Source: Pullulanibacillus pueri
GTDB taxonomy: Bacteria > Bacillota > Bacilli > Bacillales > Sporolactobacillaceae
Direction of reading: 5' to 3'
Assembly (NCBI RefSeq): GCF_014639255.1
Contig: NZ_BMFV01000021.1
Span: 1-64,000 of the forward strand
DNA length: 64,000 bases
Shown: one piece after another, positions 45,495 to 55,795 of the stretch
Layout of the letters: each line of letters starts with the position of its first letter
How positions within the stretch are numbered: position 1 is the stretch's first letter
Made by a program: the position numbers and the translations under genes
Notes under the pieces: model-generated
Database searches by the model: none
Told to the model about the DNA's origin: nothing
What the model saw: only the letters and a program-made list of their open reading frames with translations

Positions 45495-45563
45495 ATGAAG
45501 AGGACTCGAAAGACCTACGAGGCGGATCATGATGTGAGTGCTCATAGAATGAAGATATTTTAA
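45495..45563 (+). CDS. Possible 22-residue ORF in the metN-lipA gap
   Basis: ATG 45495 opens a 22-codon frame (MKRTRKTYEADHDVSAHRMK followed by IF) ending at 45563, directly at a terminator hairpin. A TATAAT box at about 45425 lies upstream. The AGGAGG near 45476 is too far from the ATG, so translation is doubtful; a small non-coding transcript is equally possible. Nothing else is seen between 45373 and 45605. Confidence 0.2.
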   Translation: MKRTRKTYEADHDVSAHRMKIF

Positions 45564-45589
45564 AGGACTAGACGTTGGGTCTAGTCCTT
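45563..45589. terminator. Terminator of lipM-lipA (bidirectional)
   Basis: AAGGACTAGAC pairs with GTCTAGTCCTT, T-rich on the - strand side. It lies 17 bases after the lipA stop. Confidence 0.85.
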
Positions 45590-45605
45590 CTATAGAGAAT
45601 GTGAC

Positions 45606-46529
45606 TTATTTTGCATCTTCTAATTTTTTCCACTCTTGCATTAACTGACGACGGCGAGCGGTTTCGTTAACTTGTTCATCGGCATGGTAAGAGGAACGCA
45701 CGAGTGGCCCTGATTCGCAATGCTTAAAGCCTTTCTCTAAGGCGATTTTCTTAAATTCATCAAATTCATCGGGATGGACATAACGTTCAACATTTAAGTG
45801 TTTTTTCGTGGGTTGCAGGTATTGGCCTAAGGTTAAGATATCGACATTATGGGCGAGGAGATCATCCATCGCTTCTAGTACTTCTTCCTTTGTCTCACCT
45901 AGTCCAAGCATCATGCTCGATTTTGTTGGAAGGTCTGGACTTATTTCCTTTACACGCTTCAAAAGCTCAAGGGAACGGTCATAAGTGGCCCGGGCACGGA
46001 CACGTTTGGTTAAGCGCCGAACGGTTTCGATATTATGATTAAAAATATCGGGTTTAGCATCCATTAGTGTGCGTAAACTCTCATAATCTCCCTTCATATC
46101 AGAAGGAAGGACTTCGACGGTGCAATTAGGGACGCGCCGTCGAATAGCACGTATCGTTTCGGCAAAGACACCCGCTCCACCATCCTGTAAATCATCGCGT
46201 GCAACGGCAGTGACAACGACATGTCGCAAACCCATCGTTTCAACAGAGGCGGCGACTCTTTCGGGTTCTTGTAAGTCAAGTTCAGTTGGTCTTCCTGTCT
46301 GAACCGCGCAGAAACGACAACCGCGCGTACAAATATTGCCGAGAATCATGAAAGTGGCAGTTTTACGACTGGCCCAACATTCATGAATATTGGGGCATTT
46401 TGCTTCTTCACAGACGGTATGTAGACGATTATCACGCATCATTTTCTTTAAGCTTTTGTAGCTTTTATTGGTATTGAGTTTAATTTTTAGCCACTCGGGT
46501 TTTCTTTGGTAACCTTCATTATTAGACAT
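45606..46529 (-). CDS. lipA: Lipoyl synthase
   Basis: Radical-SAM enzyme of 307 residues that inserts two sulphurs into protein-bound octanoyl groups. The SAM cluster cysteines are Cys67, Cys71 and Cys74 ([10 protein letters not shown]). The sacrificial auxiliary cluster uses Cys40, Cys45 and Cys51 ([12 protein letters not shown]). The closing VRSSYHAD motif supplies the essential Ser. It follows lipM by 12 bases, so octanoyl transfer and sulphur insertion are encoded together. Confidence 0.97.
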   Translation of the reverse strand: MSNNEGYQRKPEWLKIKLNTNKSYKSLKKMMRDNRLHTVCEEAKCPNIHECWASRKTATFMILGNICTRGCRFCAVQTGRPTELDLQEPERVAASVETMGLRHVVVTAVARDDLQDGGAGVFAETIRAIRRRVPNCTVEVLPSDMKGDYESLRTLMDAKPDIFNHNIETVRRLTKRVRARATYDRSLELLKRVKEISPDLPTKSSMMLGLGETKEEVLEAMDDLLAHNVDILTLGQYLQPTKKHLNVERYVHPDEFDEFKKIALEKGFKHCESGPLVRSSYHADEQVNETARRRQLMQEWKKLEDAK

Positions 46530-46541
46530 TGACGATCACTC

Positions 46542-47360
46542 CTAGCGTGAGAAATTATATTCAGGATTATTGTATTTCTCTAGAGCAAGCTGACGGGCTT
46601 CTTCTAATAATTCTTTATCGGGTTCGTAGGGGGTAAGGGTAATATCAAGTCCTTTTTCAAAACCTTCTTTGAATGCTTGTTTCACCTCGGTTAATGAGAA
46701 GGGGGACTGGGCGACTTGGTTGATGGCCACAGCTTTATCACCAAAAGCTTTTCTTGCACGTTCTCTTATGCGTTCATTTGGAAATTCAAATAAATGAAAG
46801 AGCACTTCATCATCGATTTCTAATGGAATTGAGCCATGCTGCAAGATGACGCCTTTTTGACGGGTTTGGGCACTGCCAGCGGCTTTACGCCCATCTACCA
46901 CAAGTTCATACCATGAGGGTTCTTCGAAGCAGACAGCTGTCCCCGATTTTCCAGGAATGTTTTTGGGCTCGGCAAGTGACGCCTGAAGATTTAACTTTCG
47001 ATAGCCTTCTAATAGCCCCATGGACAGCACCTTATAGGCCGCTGTTATCGAAGAAGGCATCTTTTCATGCGCCTCACTGATGACGACACTATAAGTTAAT
47101 TCATTGTCATGCAAGACGGCTAATCCACCTGTTGGGCGTCTCACAATATCAAAACCATGGCTTTTAGCCGCATCAATATTGATCCGATTTTTCGTTTTCT
47201 GAAAATAACCGAGAGATAACCCGGCAGGTTTCCAGCCATAAAATCTAAGGATAGGTTTAAGTTTCCCTTGGTGGACCCAATTGAGTAAGGCTTCATCAAA
47301 GGCCATGTTAAAGGCTGCAGATTGATCACCGGTATCGACAAACAGCCATTCTTCCGTCAT
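46542..47360 (-). CDS. lipM: Octanoyl-[GcvH] transferase LipM
   Basis: Transfers octanoate from acyl carrier protein to the GcvH protein, first step of Bacillus-type lipoate synthesis. The 272-residue product follows LipM closely: FYGWKPAGLSLGYFQ, RRPTGGLAVLHDNELTYSV, the acyl-thioester Cys144 in AVCFEEPSWYELVV, and GRKAAGSAQTRQKGVILQHG with the conserved Lys159. LplA-type lipoate ligases lack this Cys, so LipM is preferred. Confidence 0.95.
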   Translation of the reverse strand: MTEEWLFVDTGDQSAAFNMAFDEALLNWVHQGKLKPILRFYGWKPAGLSLGYFQKTKNRINIDAAKSHGFDIVRRPTGGLAVLHDNELTYSVVISEAHEKMPSSITAAYKVLSMGLLEGYRKLNLQASLAEPKNIPGKSGTAVCFEEPSWYELVVDGRKAAGSAQTRQKGVILQHGSIPLEIDDEVLFHLFEFPNERIRERARKAFGDKAVAINQVAQSPFSLTEVKQAFKEGFEKGLDITLTPYEPDKELLEEARQLALEKYNNPEYNFSR

Positions 47361-47818
47361 TTGTCTTTCCTTCCTTCATGTCACTTAAGTTTTATTATTG
47401 CTTATAACTTATGATAACCACCTCAAGTAGGGGATGTAAACCAATTTAGGAAAGTCTTAATTATTATAATAGTTAATTAATTATCAGGGAAAACTTTAGG
47501 GCTGAGGGTGTCTTTTAGGGACGAAAGCACTAACAAAAACTTTTATAGATAAAAAGTTTATTAAGAAGTAAGCACAAAGTACTAATTGTGATAAAGGATA
47601 GGTCCAATGATAGGTATGAATGACTAGAGCGATCTTTTGATTTATGTCAGACTTGGGACTATCCACTTATTGAATAAACTGAATCTATCACTTATTCTAA
47701 ATTCACGCTAAGTTTAATAGACGAATTATGCACTTGTTTTCATTGGCCAAAGCATTCCCATGGCCGCCTGTCTCTTAAACGGGGTGATATGAATAGAGTG
47801 GAGAGGAGCATTTCAGTG
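47361..47818. other. Intergenic region between divergent lipM and the sedolisin gene
   Basis: No coding frame of note. A TATAAT on the - strand (within ATTATTATAATAGTT, about 47461-47475) may belong to the lipM promoter, but its -35 is weak. Nothing recognisable for the + strand beyond the ribosome binding site of the protease. Confidence 0.4.
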
Positions 47819-49711
47819 AACTTTAAATTTAAAAAAGGACTTTTGTCTGTTGTTGTTGGTGGGACATTAATTCTTGGTAGTCTCCCTATAACCGCTTCTG
47901 CTAAAGAACCAACGACCCAAGTCATTCCACAAGGAACAGGCTCTGCTGTATTAGATCAAGCGAATTATTTTGATGACGTTGATCCAAGTACAAAAGTCAC
48001 AGTGGATATCGTAATGAAGGTCCAGAACCAGGCAGAATTGCAGCGTTATATTAATAGCACGGTTACCCCTGGGAGTCGTAACTACCACAAATATTTAAAT
48101 GTGAGTCAGTTTAAAGCCAAATATGCTCCAAACCCATCAGAGGTTAATAGAGTCACTCGTTACTTAAAATCATTTGGTATTCAAAGCCAGGTCTACAAAG
48201 ATAATTTAGTTATTACTGCTACAGGAACAGTGGCGCAGTTTAACAAAGCTTTCAGTATTGAGCTTAAGCATGCAAAATTCCATGGGAAAAGCTTTCGAGC
48301 GACTAAAAAAAGTCCAAGAGCTCCAAAAGATGTGGCTCAAAATATTTTAGCGATTCTAGGATTAAGTGATTATTCCAGTTTTACAACAAATATAGCTAAA
48401 CGGCCGGTTGATATTAAAGAGAGTGCTGAACAAGGGCCTTTAAATTTAGACCCATCGGATCTCATTGAGCATTATCATCTTCAGCCTTTATACGATAAAG
48501 GGGCCACTGGTAAAGGACAAACCATAGGCATTGTGACTTTAGCGGATTTTAATCCCGAGGATGCCTATAGTTTTTGGAAGCAGGAAGGCATTGAAACAAA
48601 ACCTCATCGTATTAAGGTCAATGAAGTTGATGGTGGCTCTGGCTATGATGGCTATGATGAAACGACACTCGATGTAGAGCAGTCAGGGGCCCTTGCTCCA
48701 GATGCCAATATTAATGTTTATGTAGGGCCAAATACAGATCCAGGTTTTGTGGATGCCTTTGCGCAAGCGATCAATGAAAATAAGGCACAACAACTTTCAG
48801 TTAGCTGGGGATTAAGTGAGCCGACAATTGATTATTATGTTGATCAACAGATGGAGTCCCCTGAATACGCTGAGGTCTTTAATGAGCTCTTCATGCAAGC
48901 GGCTGCACAAGGGATTTCAATGTTTGCTGCGGCGGGAGATGCAGGTGCTTATGATGCGACCCGTAGTTTGGGAACCTACCAACTTTCAGTAGATAATCCA
49001 GCTGATAGTCCCTATATTACGGCAGCTGGTGGGACAACCTTACCATGGGAGGTTACGACCAGTTCTGGCGTAAAGGTCCAAGTTAATCATGAGCGTGCCT
49101 GGGGCTGGGATTATTTATATCCTTTCTTTGATTCTCTTGGATTGAATACACCTTCAGGCTGGTTGGCGAATTATTTTGTTGGTGGCGGTGGTGGCTTTAG
49201 CACACAATTTGATACGCCTGACTATCAAAAGGGTGTAAGAGGCGTCAATACGTATACAGGAGTAAAGCAATGGCAAGCCAATGCAGATTTTTCATCTGTA
49301 GAAAAAATAGAGCCTGAAATTGTTAAAGGGAAAGGAAGCGGACGCAATCTTCCTGATCTTTCGATGAATGCTGATCCTTATAGTGGCTATAAAATTTATA
49401 CTAGTGATCCTGGAAATCCAGGAAGCAATGGAGAGATGTCTGCTATAGGGGGAACGAGTATTGTTGCGCCACAGCTGAGTGGCATTTCCGCCTTGATTAA
49501 TAGTGATAATCACAACAGAGTTGGATTCTGGAACCCGCAAATTTATCGATTTGCTCAAGAAAAGGATTCACCGTTTGATCCGTTAAATGCAACAGGTAGT
49601 GCTAATGATAATCTCTTTTATACGGGTACAAAAGGGACTATCTATAATCAAGCGACAGGTCTTGGTATCCCTGATGTAGCTGCCCTTGCTAAAAAGTTTG
49701 CTCGATATTGA
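47819..49711 (+). CDS. Secreted sedolisin (S53, kumamolisin-like) serine-carboxyl peptidase
   Basis: Extracellular acid-active endopeptidase precursor of 630 residues. Signal peptide LLSVVVGGTLILGSLPITASA, then an S53 propeptide (about 40-200; NYHKYLNVSQFKAKYAP) and the catalytic domain. Catalytic residues in context: Glu281 and Asp285 (YDETTLDVEQ), Asp374 (AAGDAGAYD) and Ser547 (GGTSIVAPQ). The C-terminal TGLGIPD with acidic residues forms the calcium site. GTG 47819 is chosen since GAGAGGAG lies 8-10 bases upstream and it gives a normal signal peptide. Sedolisins of Bacilli come mostly from acid-tolerant species. Confidence 0.93.
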   Translation, partial: NFKFKKGLLSVVVGGTLILGSLPITASAKEPTTQVIPQGTGSAVLDQANYFDDVDPSTKVTVDIVMKVQNQAELQRYINSTVTPGSRNYHKYLNVSQFKAKYAPNPSEVNRVTRYLKSFGIQSQVYKDNLVITATGTVAQFNKAFSIELKHAKFHGKSFRATKKSPRAPKDVAQNILAILGLSDYSSFTTNIAKRPVDIKESAEQGPLNLDPSDLIEHYHLQPLYDKGATGKGQTIGIVTLADFNPEDAYSFWKQEGIETKPHRIKVNEVDGGSGYDGYDETTLDVEQSGALAPDANINVYVGPNTDPGFVDAFAQAINENKAQQLSVSWGLSEPTIDYYVDQQMESPEYAEVFNELFMQAAAQGISMFAAAGDAGAYDATRSLGTYQLSVDNPADSPYITAAGGTTLPWEVTTSSGVKVQVNHERAWGWDYLYPFFDSLGLNTPSGWLANYFVGGGGGFSTQFDTPDYQKGVRGVNTYTGVKQWQANADFSSVEKIEPEIVKGKGSGRNLPDLSMNADPYSGYKIYTSDPGNPGSNGEMSAIGGTSIVAPQLSGISALINSDNHNRVGFWNPQIYRFAQEKDSPFDPLNATGSANDNLFYTGTKGTIYNQATGLGIPDVAALAKKFARY

Positions 49712-49741
49712 GTGAAAGAATATGTTTAAGTTAGTCGAAAG

Positions 49742-49772
49742 CCACTAGGAGTGTATGTCCTAGTGGTTTTTG
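49742..49772 (+). terminator. Intrinsic terminator of the sedolisin gene
   Basis: CCACTAGGA pairs with TCCTAGTGG, followed by TTTTTGTT. Confidence 0.88.
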
Positions 49773-49777
49773 TTAAA

Positions 49778-49860
49778 AGATCAGAAAGTATAAAATTTCT
49801 GGTCATCAGGAGGGTGTGGATTTGCGCTTCAGAACGTTTGCTTGAGCAGTTCTGTTTCCG
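49778..49860 (+). repeat. Dispersed repeat, copy 6 (fragment)
   Basis: AGATCAGAAAGTATAAAATTTCTGGTCATCAGG and TGTGGATTTGCGCTTCAGAACG modules match copies 1, 3 and 8, then similarity stops. The rest of the gap to 50015 has no gene. Confidence 0.65.
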
Positions 49861-50015
49861 AAATGTTTTTGAGGGGAACAGTCCTCCTTGCAAAATAATT
49901 AATCATTAATCAAGTTTTTTATAAAAATCGACATTCTTTCGCTGGAAAGTAAAATATAATGGGAATAAGATTAAGCACCTTCTTAAAACAGTGAAGGCAC
50001 TAGAGGGAGAGAGCT

Positions 50016-50678
50016 ATGAATAGCAAAACAGGCAATCAAGCATCTCTGAAAATAACTTATGTAGATCGGCTGCTAGAAAGAGTAAGAGCGGAGGAGCATT
50101 CAGAACAAGCAATGATTGTGACGGCCCACTCTTCCCGATCGTCTCAAGCGTTGCTAACTGTATATGAATGGGGCAACGGCAACTGGGAAAAACGAGAAGA
50201 GATGCGAGCAGTTATTGGACAAAAAGGCATTACCTTCGATATGAAGGAGGGTGGGATGCGCTCTCCTGCCGGCATTTATAGAATCAGACAAAGCTTTGGA
50301 ACGGAAAAGTCACCACTAGGCATAAAGCTTCCTTACAGACAAACCACAGCTTTTGATTATTGGGTGGATGATGTGACTTCTGAAGACTATAATCAGTGGG
50401 TGGTTTACAAGGGAGATCCTGACTTGCGTTGGCGTTCCTATGAGCGATTGAGCATTCCTTTGTATAAATATGCTGCGGTCATTGGCTATAATGAGGACGC
50501 CATCCCTAATAAAGGAAGTGCGATTTTTCTTCATATCTGGCCAGGGCCTGATAAATATACAGCGGGATGTACAGCAGTTTCTGAAGAAAATATTGTAAAG
50601 CTCCTTCAGTGGATGGATCCGAAGAAGAATCCAGTGATCATTCAAGGGACCGTAGAACAGCTTCAACAATTGCTTTAG
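50016..50678 (+). CDS. L,D-transpeptidase-like (YkuD/COG3786) protein
   Basis: YkuD-fold protein of 220 residues. The catalytic pair is seen as His173 (FLHIWPGPDKY) and Cys185 (TAGCTAVSEENIVKLLQW). The fold core is GGMRSPAGIYRIRQSFG with SPLGIKLPY. Such proteins cross-link or modify peptidoglycan stems outside the membrane, but no signal peptide or membrane anchor is evident here, so export route or role is uncertain. GAGGGAGAG precedes the ATG. Monocistronic. Confidence 0.82.
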   Translation: MNSKTGNQASLKITYVDRLLERVRAEEHSEQAMIVTAHSSRSSQALLTVYEWGNGNWEKREEMRAVIGQKGITFDMKEGGMRSPAGIYRIRQSFGTEKSPLGIKLPYRQTTAFDYWVDDVTSEDYNQWVVYKGDPDLRWRSYERLSIPLYKYAAVIGYNEDAIPNKGSAIFLHIWPGPDKYTAGCTAVSEENIVKLLQWMDPKKNPVIIQGTVEQLQQLL

Positions 50679-50725
50679 TTGTAGGGACAAGATGGAGGCT
50701 GAGAAAAGTATATAAGATAAAGGAA

Positions 50726-51000
50726 GAGGTTGAGACAGAAGTCTTTCACTCAAAGAAAAATCTGAACATTCTTGAATGGCCTGATTTTTCTATACCTAGC
50801 ATGAGGCGAATCGCTCCGTCAAAAGACTTCGCTTTCCACGGGCATGGCCTCAGCTCACTTTGGAGAGGTCTTTTCGGGCTCCAAAGTATTTATGTTAAAA
50901 GCCCCCTGTTCCTGCGTCTAAGAGTGTTGCTTCGAAGTTAAGCCTTCTCGGAACAACTCGACGTTGACTCGTGAAGGCTAAAAAAATTTAAAGACTCTTA
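50726..51000 (+). repeat. Dispersed repeat, copy 7 (GGACAGAAGT-type head joined to the common tail)
   Basis: Head AGAGGTTGAGACAGAAGTC with an AAAAATC.../...GATTTTT hairpin, GCATGAGGCGAATCGC, CTTCGCTTTCCACGGGC, CCTCAGCTCACTTTGGAG, then the CCTGTTCCTGCGTCTAAGAG and CTCGGAACAACTCGACG modules shared with copies 1 and 4. It shows that the two repeat types are modular versions of one family. The 50679-51109 gap has no gene. Confidence 0.75.
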
Positions 51001-51109
51001 AAGATAGACTGTCCAGAATAATATAGAACATCCAGATAAAAAAATCGTAGTGATGAGAATAATCCCACCTTCTTTTGAGCAATGTAAAAACAAAGGTAGG
51101 TGACTTAAC

Positions 51110-51487
51110 ATGAAACATTTAGTTCCATTACTCATAAAGTTTGTCATGTGTTTTGCGATCTTATATATTGTTGCTGGTTTATTTTATAATTGGTCTTTTT
51201 CAGCTGTCTTTTGGACTAGTCTCATTTTGACAGTTGGCGCTTATTTAATTGGGGACTTATGGATACTTCCAACAACAGCCAATATGATGGCGACAATTGC
51301 CGATTTTATTTTAGCACTTTTGGTGGTTTGGATATTCGGAAATCTGTTTTTGGATAAGCCTGTTTCCTTAATACGGGAGCCTCTTATTTCAGCTATCGTT
51401 ATTATGGTGGGAGAATGGTTTTTCCATAAATATATGCGGCATAAATTTGAGGGAGAGACGTATACAGGTGAAGGCTCCCATGCTTAA
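51110..51487 (+). CDS. YndM-like four-span membrane protein (DUF2512)
   Basis: Small membrane protein of 125 residues with four hydrophobic segments: LIKFVMCFAILYIVAGLF, WTSLILTVGAYLIGDL, TIADFILALLVVWIFGNLF and LISAIVIMVGEWFF, and a short charged tail. Matches the Bacillus YndM/DUF2512 family in length and in the YLIGDLWILP segment. Function unknown. AGGTAGGTGA lies upstream. Confidence 0.72.
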   Translation: MKHLVPLLIKFVMCFAILYIVAGLFYNWSFSAVFWTSLILTVGAYLIGDLWILPTTANMMATIADFILALLVVWIFGNLFLDKPVSLIREPLISAIVIMVGEWFFHKYMRHKFEGETYTGEGSHA

Positions 51488-51529
51488 AAAAGAATAAGGG
51501 AAAAAAGCCACAGTGATCAAACTGTGGTT

Positions 51530-51870
51530 TTTTCTAAAGATCAGAAAGTATAAAATTTCTGGCCAGCAGAACAGTGTGGCTCTCCACTCCAGAGCGCTCG
51601 CTTTCCTCATGCCCCACACGACTAAGGAAAGCTGCTAAGAGAATCATCCTCACAGAAAAATCGTATTTTTACGATTTTTCGATGTGGGTAGGGTCGGCGT
51701 TCGACGCACCATCGGGGTCCCCGAAAAGTGCTCTTTACTTTTTGGGGTGGTAATCGGGGTCCCCGAAAAGTGTTCTTTACTTTTTGGGGTGGTAATCGGG
51801 GTCCCCGAAAAGTGTTCTTTACTTTTTGGGGTGGTTAAGGCGCTAGCTTCGACGTTGTCACAAGGATAAG
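51530..51870 (+). repeat. Dispersed repeat, copy 8 (truncated, contains a tandem expansion)
   Basis: Starts with AGATCAGAAAGTATAAAATTTCTGG, then CTCCAGAGCGCTCGCTTTCC, the AAGGAAAGCTGCTAAGAGAA module shared with copy 1 only, GTGGGTAGGGTCGGCGTTCGACGCACC, the 42-bp tandem block and GCGCTAGCTTCGACGTTGTC. The downstream half of the family is missing. From 51871 to 52119 there is no gene; GGCTGTGCTTAGCGAAG at 51951 repeats the word at 6024. Confidence 0.75.
51711..51836. repeat. Three tandem 42-bp palindromic units
   Basis: Units start at 51711, 51753 and 51795 and differ at only a couple of positions. Each has the palindrome CGGGGTCCCCG and a stem CCCCGAAAAGT/ACTTTTTGGGG. A single diverged unit sits inside copy 4 near 40388. 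Recent local duplication is the simplest explanation. Confidence 0.9.
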
Positions 51871-52119
51871 GGTAAGGAGGGGAAAAAAGCGCTCCATTCG
51901 TTATTGGCACTTGGCGACAAACTAATGTGTGAAGGGTATGCCAGAACATTGGCTGTGCTTAGCGAAGTGGTGAAAAATAAGCCCTGTTTTCAAATGCTCC
52001 GTATGACTTTAGGATGCCTCGAATAAGAAAAAAGGATTGTATTTTTTTGTTTCTTGTGTAAATATAGCTGTAAAGACATATGACTATATATCAAAACGAG
52101 AAGTGAGGGGAGATCTATT

Positions 52120-52305
52120 TTGGAAACAAAGCGAGGGGTCCTTTGGGGGACGGTCTTTGTCATTATTGTTATTTTAGCCTATCTCATTCCTTATACAGCT
52201 TTAACTGAAGTTCATGCATGGTATGGGAGCTTTTTATTTTGGGCTATCGTAGCCTTGGTCATTATTGGTTTTAACTTTTTAGTCACGCGGAATTGGGGGA
52301 AGTAA
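52120..52305 (+). CDS. Small two-span membrane protein paired with the symporter
   Basis: 61 residues, two membrane segments (GVLWGTVFVIIVILAYLIPY and FLFWAIVALVIIGFNFLV) and a basic tail. TTG start with GAGGGGAG 9 bases upstream. It ends one base before the symporter start. Size, topology and position match the YhdT/DUF3311-type partners encoded before several sodium:solute symporters, though sequence similarity cannot be judged here. Likely an accessory subunit. Confidence 0.7.
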   Translation: METKRGVLWGTVFVIIVILAYLIPYTALTEVHAWYGSFLFWAIVALVIIGFNFLVTRNWGK

Positions 52306-52306
52306 G

Positions 52307-53779
52307 TTGAGTACATACTGGGTTTGGATAGGGGTTATCATTTATATTGTGATCTCCTTGTTCGTTGCTGTCATTTCAAGACGTGGAAATTTAACCGATA
52401 TGGAGGGCTACTTTCTTGGGGGCCGGAAAATGAATGGATTTTTGTCGGCAATGAGTTACAGTGCGACGACATACAGTGCCTTTATGATGGTGGGACTGGC
52501 TGGTCTAACCTATCAAGGTGGGGTAGGGGCCTTAGGCTTTGAGATTATTTATTTTATTGGCGTGTCTCTTGTTGCCCTATTTGGTCCTAAATTTTGGATT
52601 GCTGGGAAGAAGAAAGGCTATTTAACACCATCGGAAATGATGGGTGACCGCTATGAGAGTCAAACGGTAGCAATGATTATCGCTTTATCAAACTGCCTTT
52701 TCTTAATTCCTTATAGTGCCGTTCAGCTTGCAGGTGTCGGTTACTTACTTCAAGGGATGACGAATAATGCCATTCCTTTTACAGTAGGGGTTGTGATTGC
52801 GACGATTTTGGCGCTTCTTTTCTCTTTTATAGCGGGTATTCGTTCGGTCGTCTGGACAGATTCTCTGCAAGCAATTGTTATGATTATTACTTCAACTATT
52901 GTTGTTCTTTTAGTCATTCATGGCTTAGGGGGCTTTAGTCACTTTTTTGATACTTTGAAGCAGAATCATTCAGATTCACTCGCCGTTCCTGGAAATGGTT
53001 ATTTTAGCTTTACAACCTTTTTGAGTATGACATTGCCTTGGTTTTTCTTTAGTTTATCAAATCCGCAGGTGAGTCAGAGGTTGTATATGCCCGGTTCATT
53101 ACGTGGACTTCGAAATATGCTCATGGGGTTTCTAGTTTTCGGCTTTATTTATACTTTAGTGTCTGTATTATGGGGGTTCTCAGCCTTAGCGTCCTTCCCT
53201 CATCTAGAAACAGCGGATTTAGCGACACCAAAACTGCTTTCTTCACACTTGGTGCCACCTGTTCTAGGCGTAATTGTCATGATTGGGATATTGGCAGCGG
53301 CAGTTTCAACGATTGATGCGATTCTTTTAACCTTATCGTCACTTTTCTCAAGAGATGTTTATGGAAATGTCAAGAAGGGGACATCAGACGCGAAACAACT
53401 TCAAGTGGGCAAAGTTATTTTGCCTATTATCGCCATTCTTGCTTTTATTTTTGCAGAGTTAAAATTAAACTTAATTTCGGTTTTATCTGTAGCCTCATCG
53501 GCTGGACTAATTGTTGTTGTTCCTGCTATCTTTGGCACGTTTTTCTGGAAAAGGGGAACGGCTGCGGGTGTGATTTCAAGTGTTACGATAGGGGCGATTG
53601 TTGTTCTTATTGTTGAATTTACAGGGATGGAGCCACCGTTGAATTTAGGCTCTGGAGTGTGGGGGCTGATTGTTTCGACTGTTATTTTTATCGTAGTCAG
53701 CTTAGTCACCAAGGCACCAGTCGTAAAAGCTTTAGAATTTGTAAACATTAAAGTCTCTGACGCAAAAAAAATTAGATAA
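52307..53779 (+). CDS. Sodium:solute symporter (SSS family)
   Basis: Na+-coupled transporter of 490 residues with about thirteen spans. Conserved SSS segments are GGRKMNGFLSAMSYSATTYSAFMM, SNPQVSQRLYMPGSL, and the DAILLTLSSLFSRDVY Na+-site region. It could import a carboxylate, pantothenate or an amino acid; the sequence does not decide. TTG start immediately after the small partner gene (translational coupling). Ends at a bidirectional terminator shared with the ABC-F gene. Confidence 0.9.
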   Translation: MSTYWVWIGVIIYIVISLFVAVISRRGNLTDMEGYFLGGRKMNGFLSAMSYSATTYSAFMMVGLAGLTYQGGVGALGFEIIYFIGVSLVALFGPKFWIAGKKKGYLTPSEMMGDRYESQTVAMIIALSNCLFLIPYSAVQLAGVGYLLQGMTNNAIPFTVGVVIATILALLFSFIAGIRSVVWTDSLQAIVMIITSTIVVLLVIHGLGGFSHFFDTLKQNHSDSLAVPGNGYFSFTTFLSMTLPWFFFSLSNPQVSQRLYMPGSLRGLRNMLMGFLVFGFIYTLVSVLWGFSALASFPHLETADLATPKLLSSHLVPPVLGVIVMIGILAAAVSTIDAILLTLSSLFSRDVYGNVKKGTSDAKQLQVGKVILPIIAILAFIFAELKLNLISVLSVASSAGLIVVVPAIFGTFFWKRGTAAGVISSVTIGAIVVLIVEFTGMEPPLNLGSGVWGLIVSTVIFIVVSLVTKAPVVKALEFVNIKVSDAKKIR

Positions 53780-53813
53780 CTAAGAAAAACGGATGCATCT
53801 ATTCCTATCTATT

Positions 53814-53848
53814 AAAAAAAGGGTCTGCCCCAGTGGCAAGACCCTTTA
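53814..53848. terminator. Bidirectional terminator
   Basis: AAAGGGTCT pairs with AGACCCTTT with a GCC/GGC extension; A-run on the left and T-rich right flank. Shared by the convergent symporter and ABC-F genes. Confidence 0.85.
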
Positions 53849-53858
53849 ATATTTTCAA

Positions 53859-55457
<1,599 letters not shown>

Positions 55458-55795
55458 TTAATGCATTCCTCCATAGGCGCTCTCTATTTCTTACACCCAT
55501 TACTTAGACATTCTGATCCATTATAACATGTTTTGAAGTCATCTTTGAACTTTTTCTCTGGAAAGTTTGTGAATCTTTTAAGTTTATCTCACCTTATGTC
55601 TTTTCAGTCTACCCACTTAATTGAATGAAGAAACACTAATTATATAGGGGTTTCGGCTAGATCCATAGACGGGTTGTCCTAGACGCTTGTCTTATGAGGT
55701 TTAGCAATTAAGTAGTTTTTTTCAAAATGATTTATTTTTTTCGTTCATCCTTTATAATAGAATCTAAATCTTTTTGTCAATGTGAGGAGGAACTT
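55458..55795. other. Intergenic region between ykpA and the peptidase lipoprotein
   Basis: Divergent promoter region of about 340 bases. TATAAT near 55752 (TTTATAATAGAATC) is a good -10 for the + strand gene, with no strong -35. No hairpin, repeat or coding frame of note. Confidence 0.4.

Noticed and set aside
51650..51949. Frames over the 42-bp tandem block, both strands
   Set aside because: Because 42 is divisible by three, tandem units stay open in frame; the translation is a 14-residue repeat with no SD or homologous copy elsewhere.
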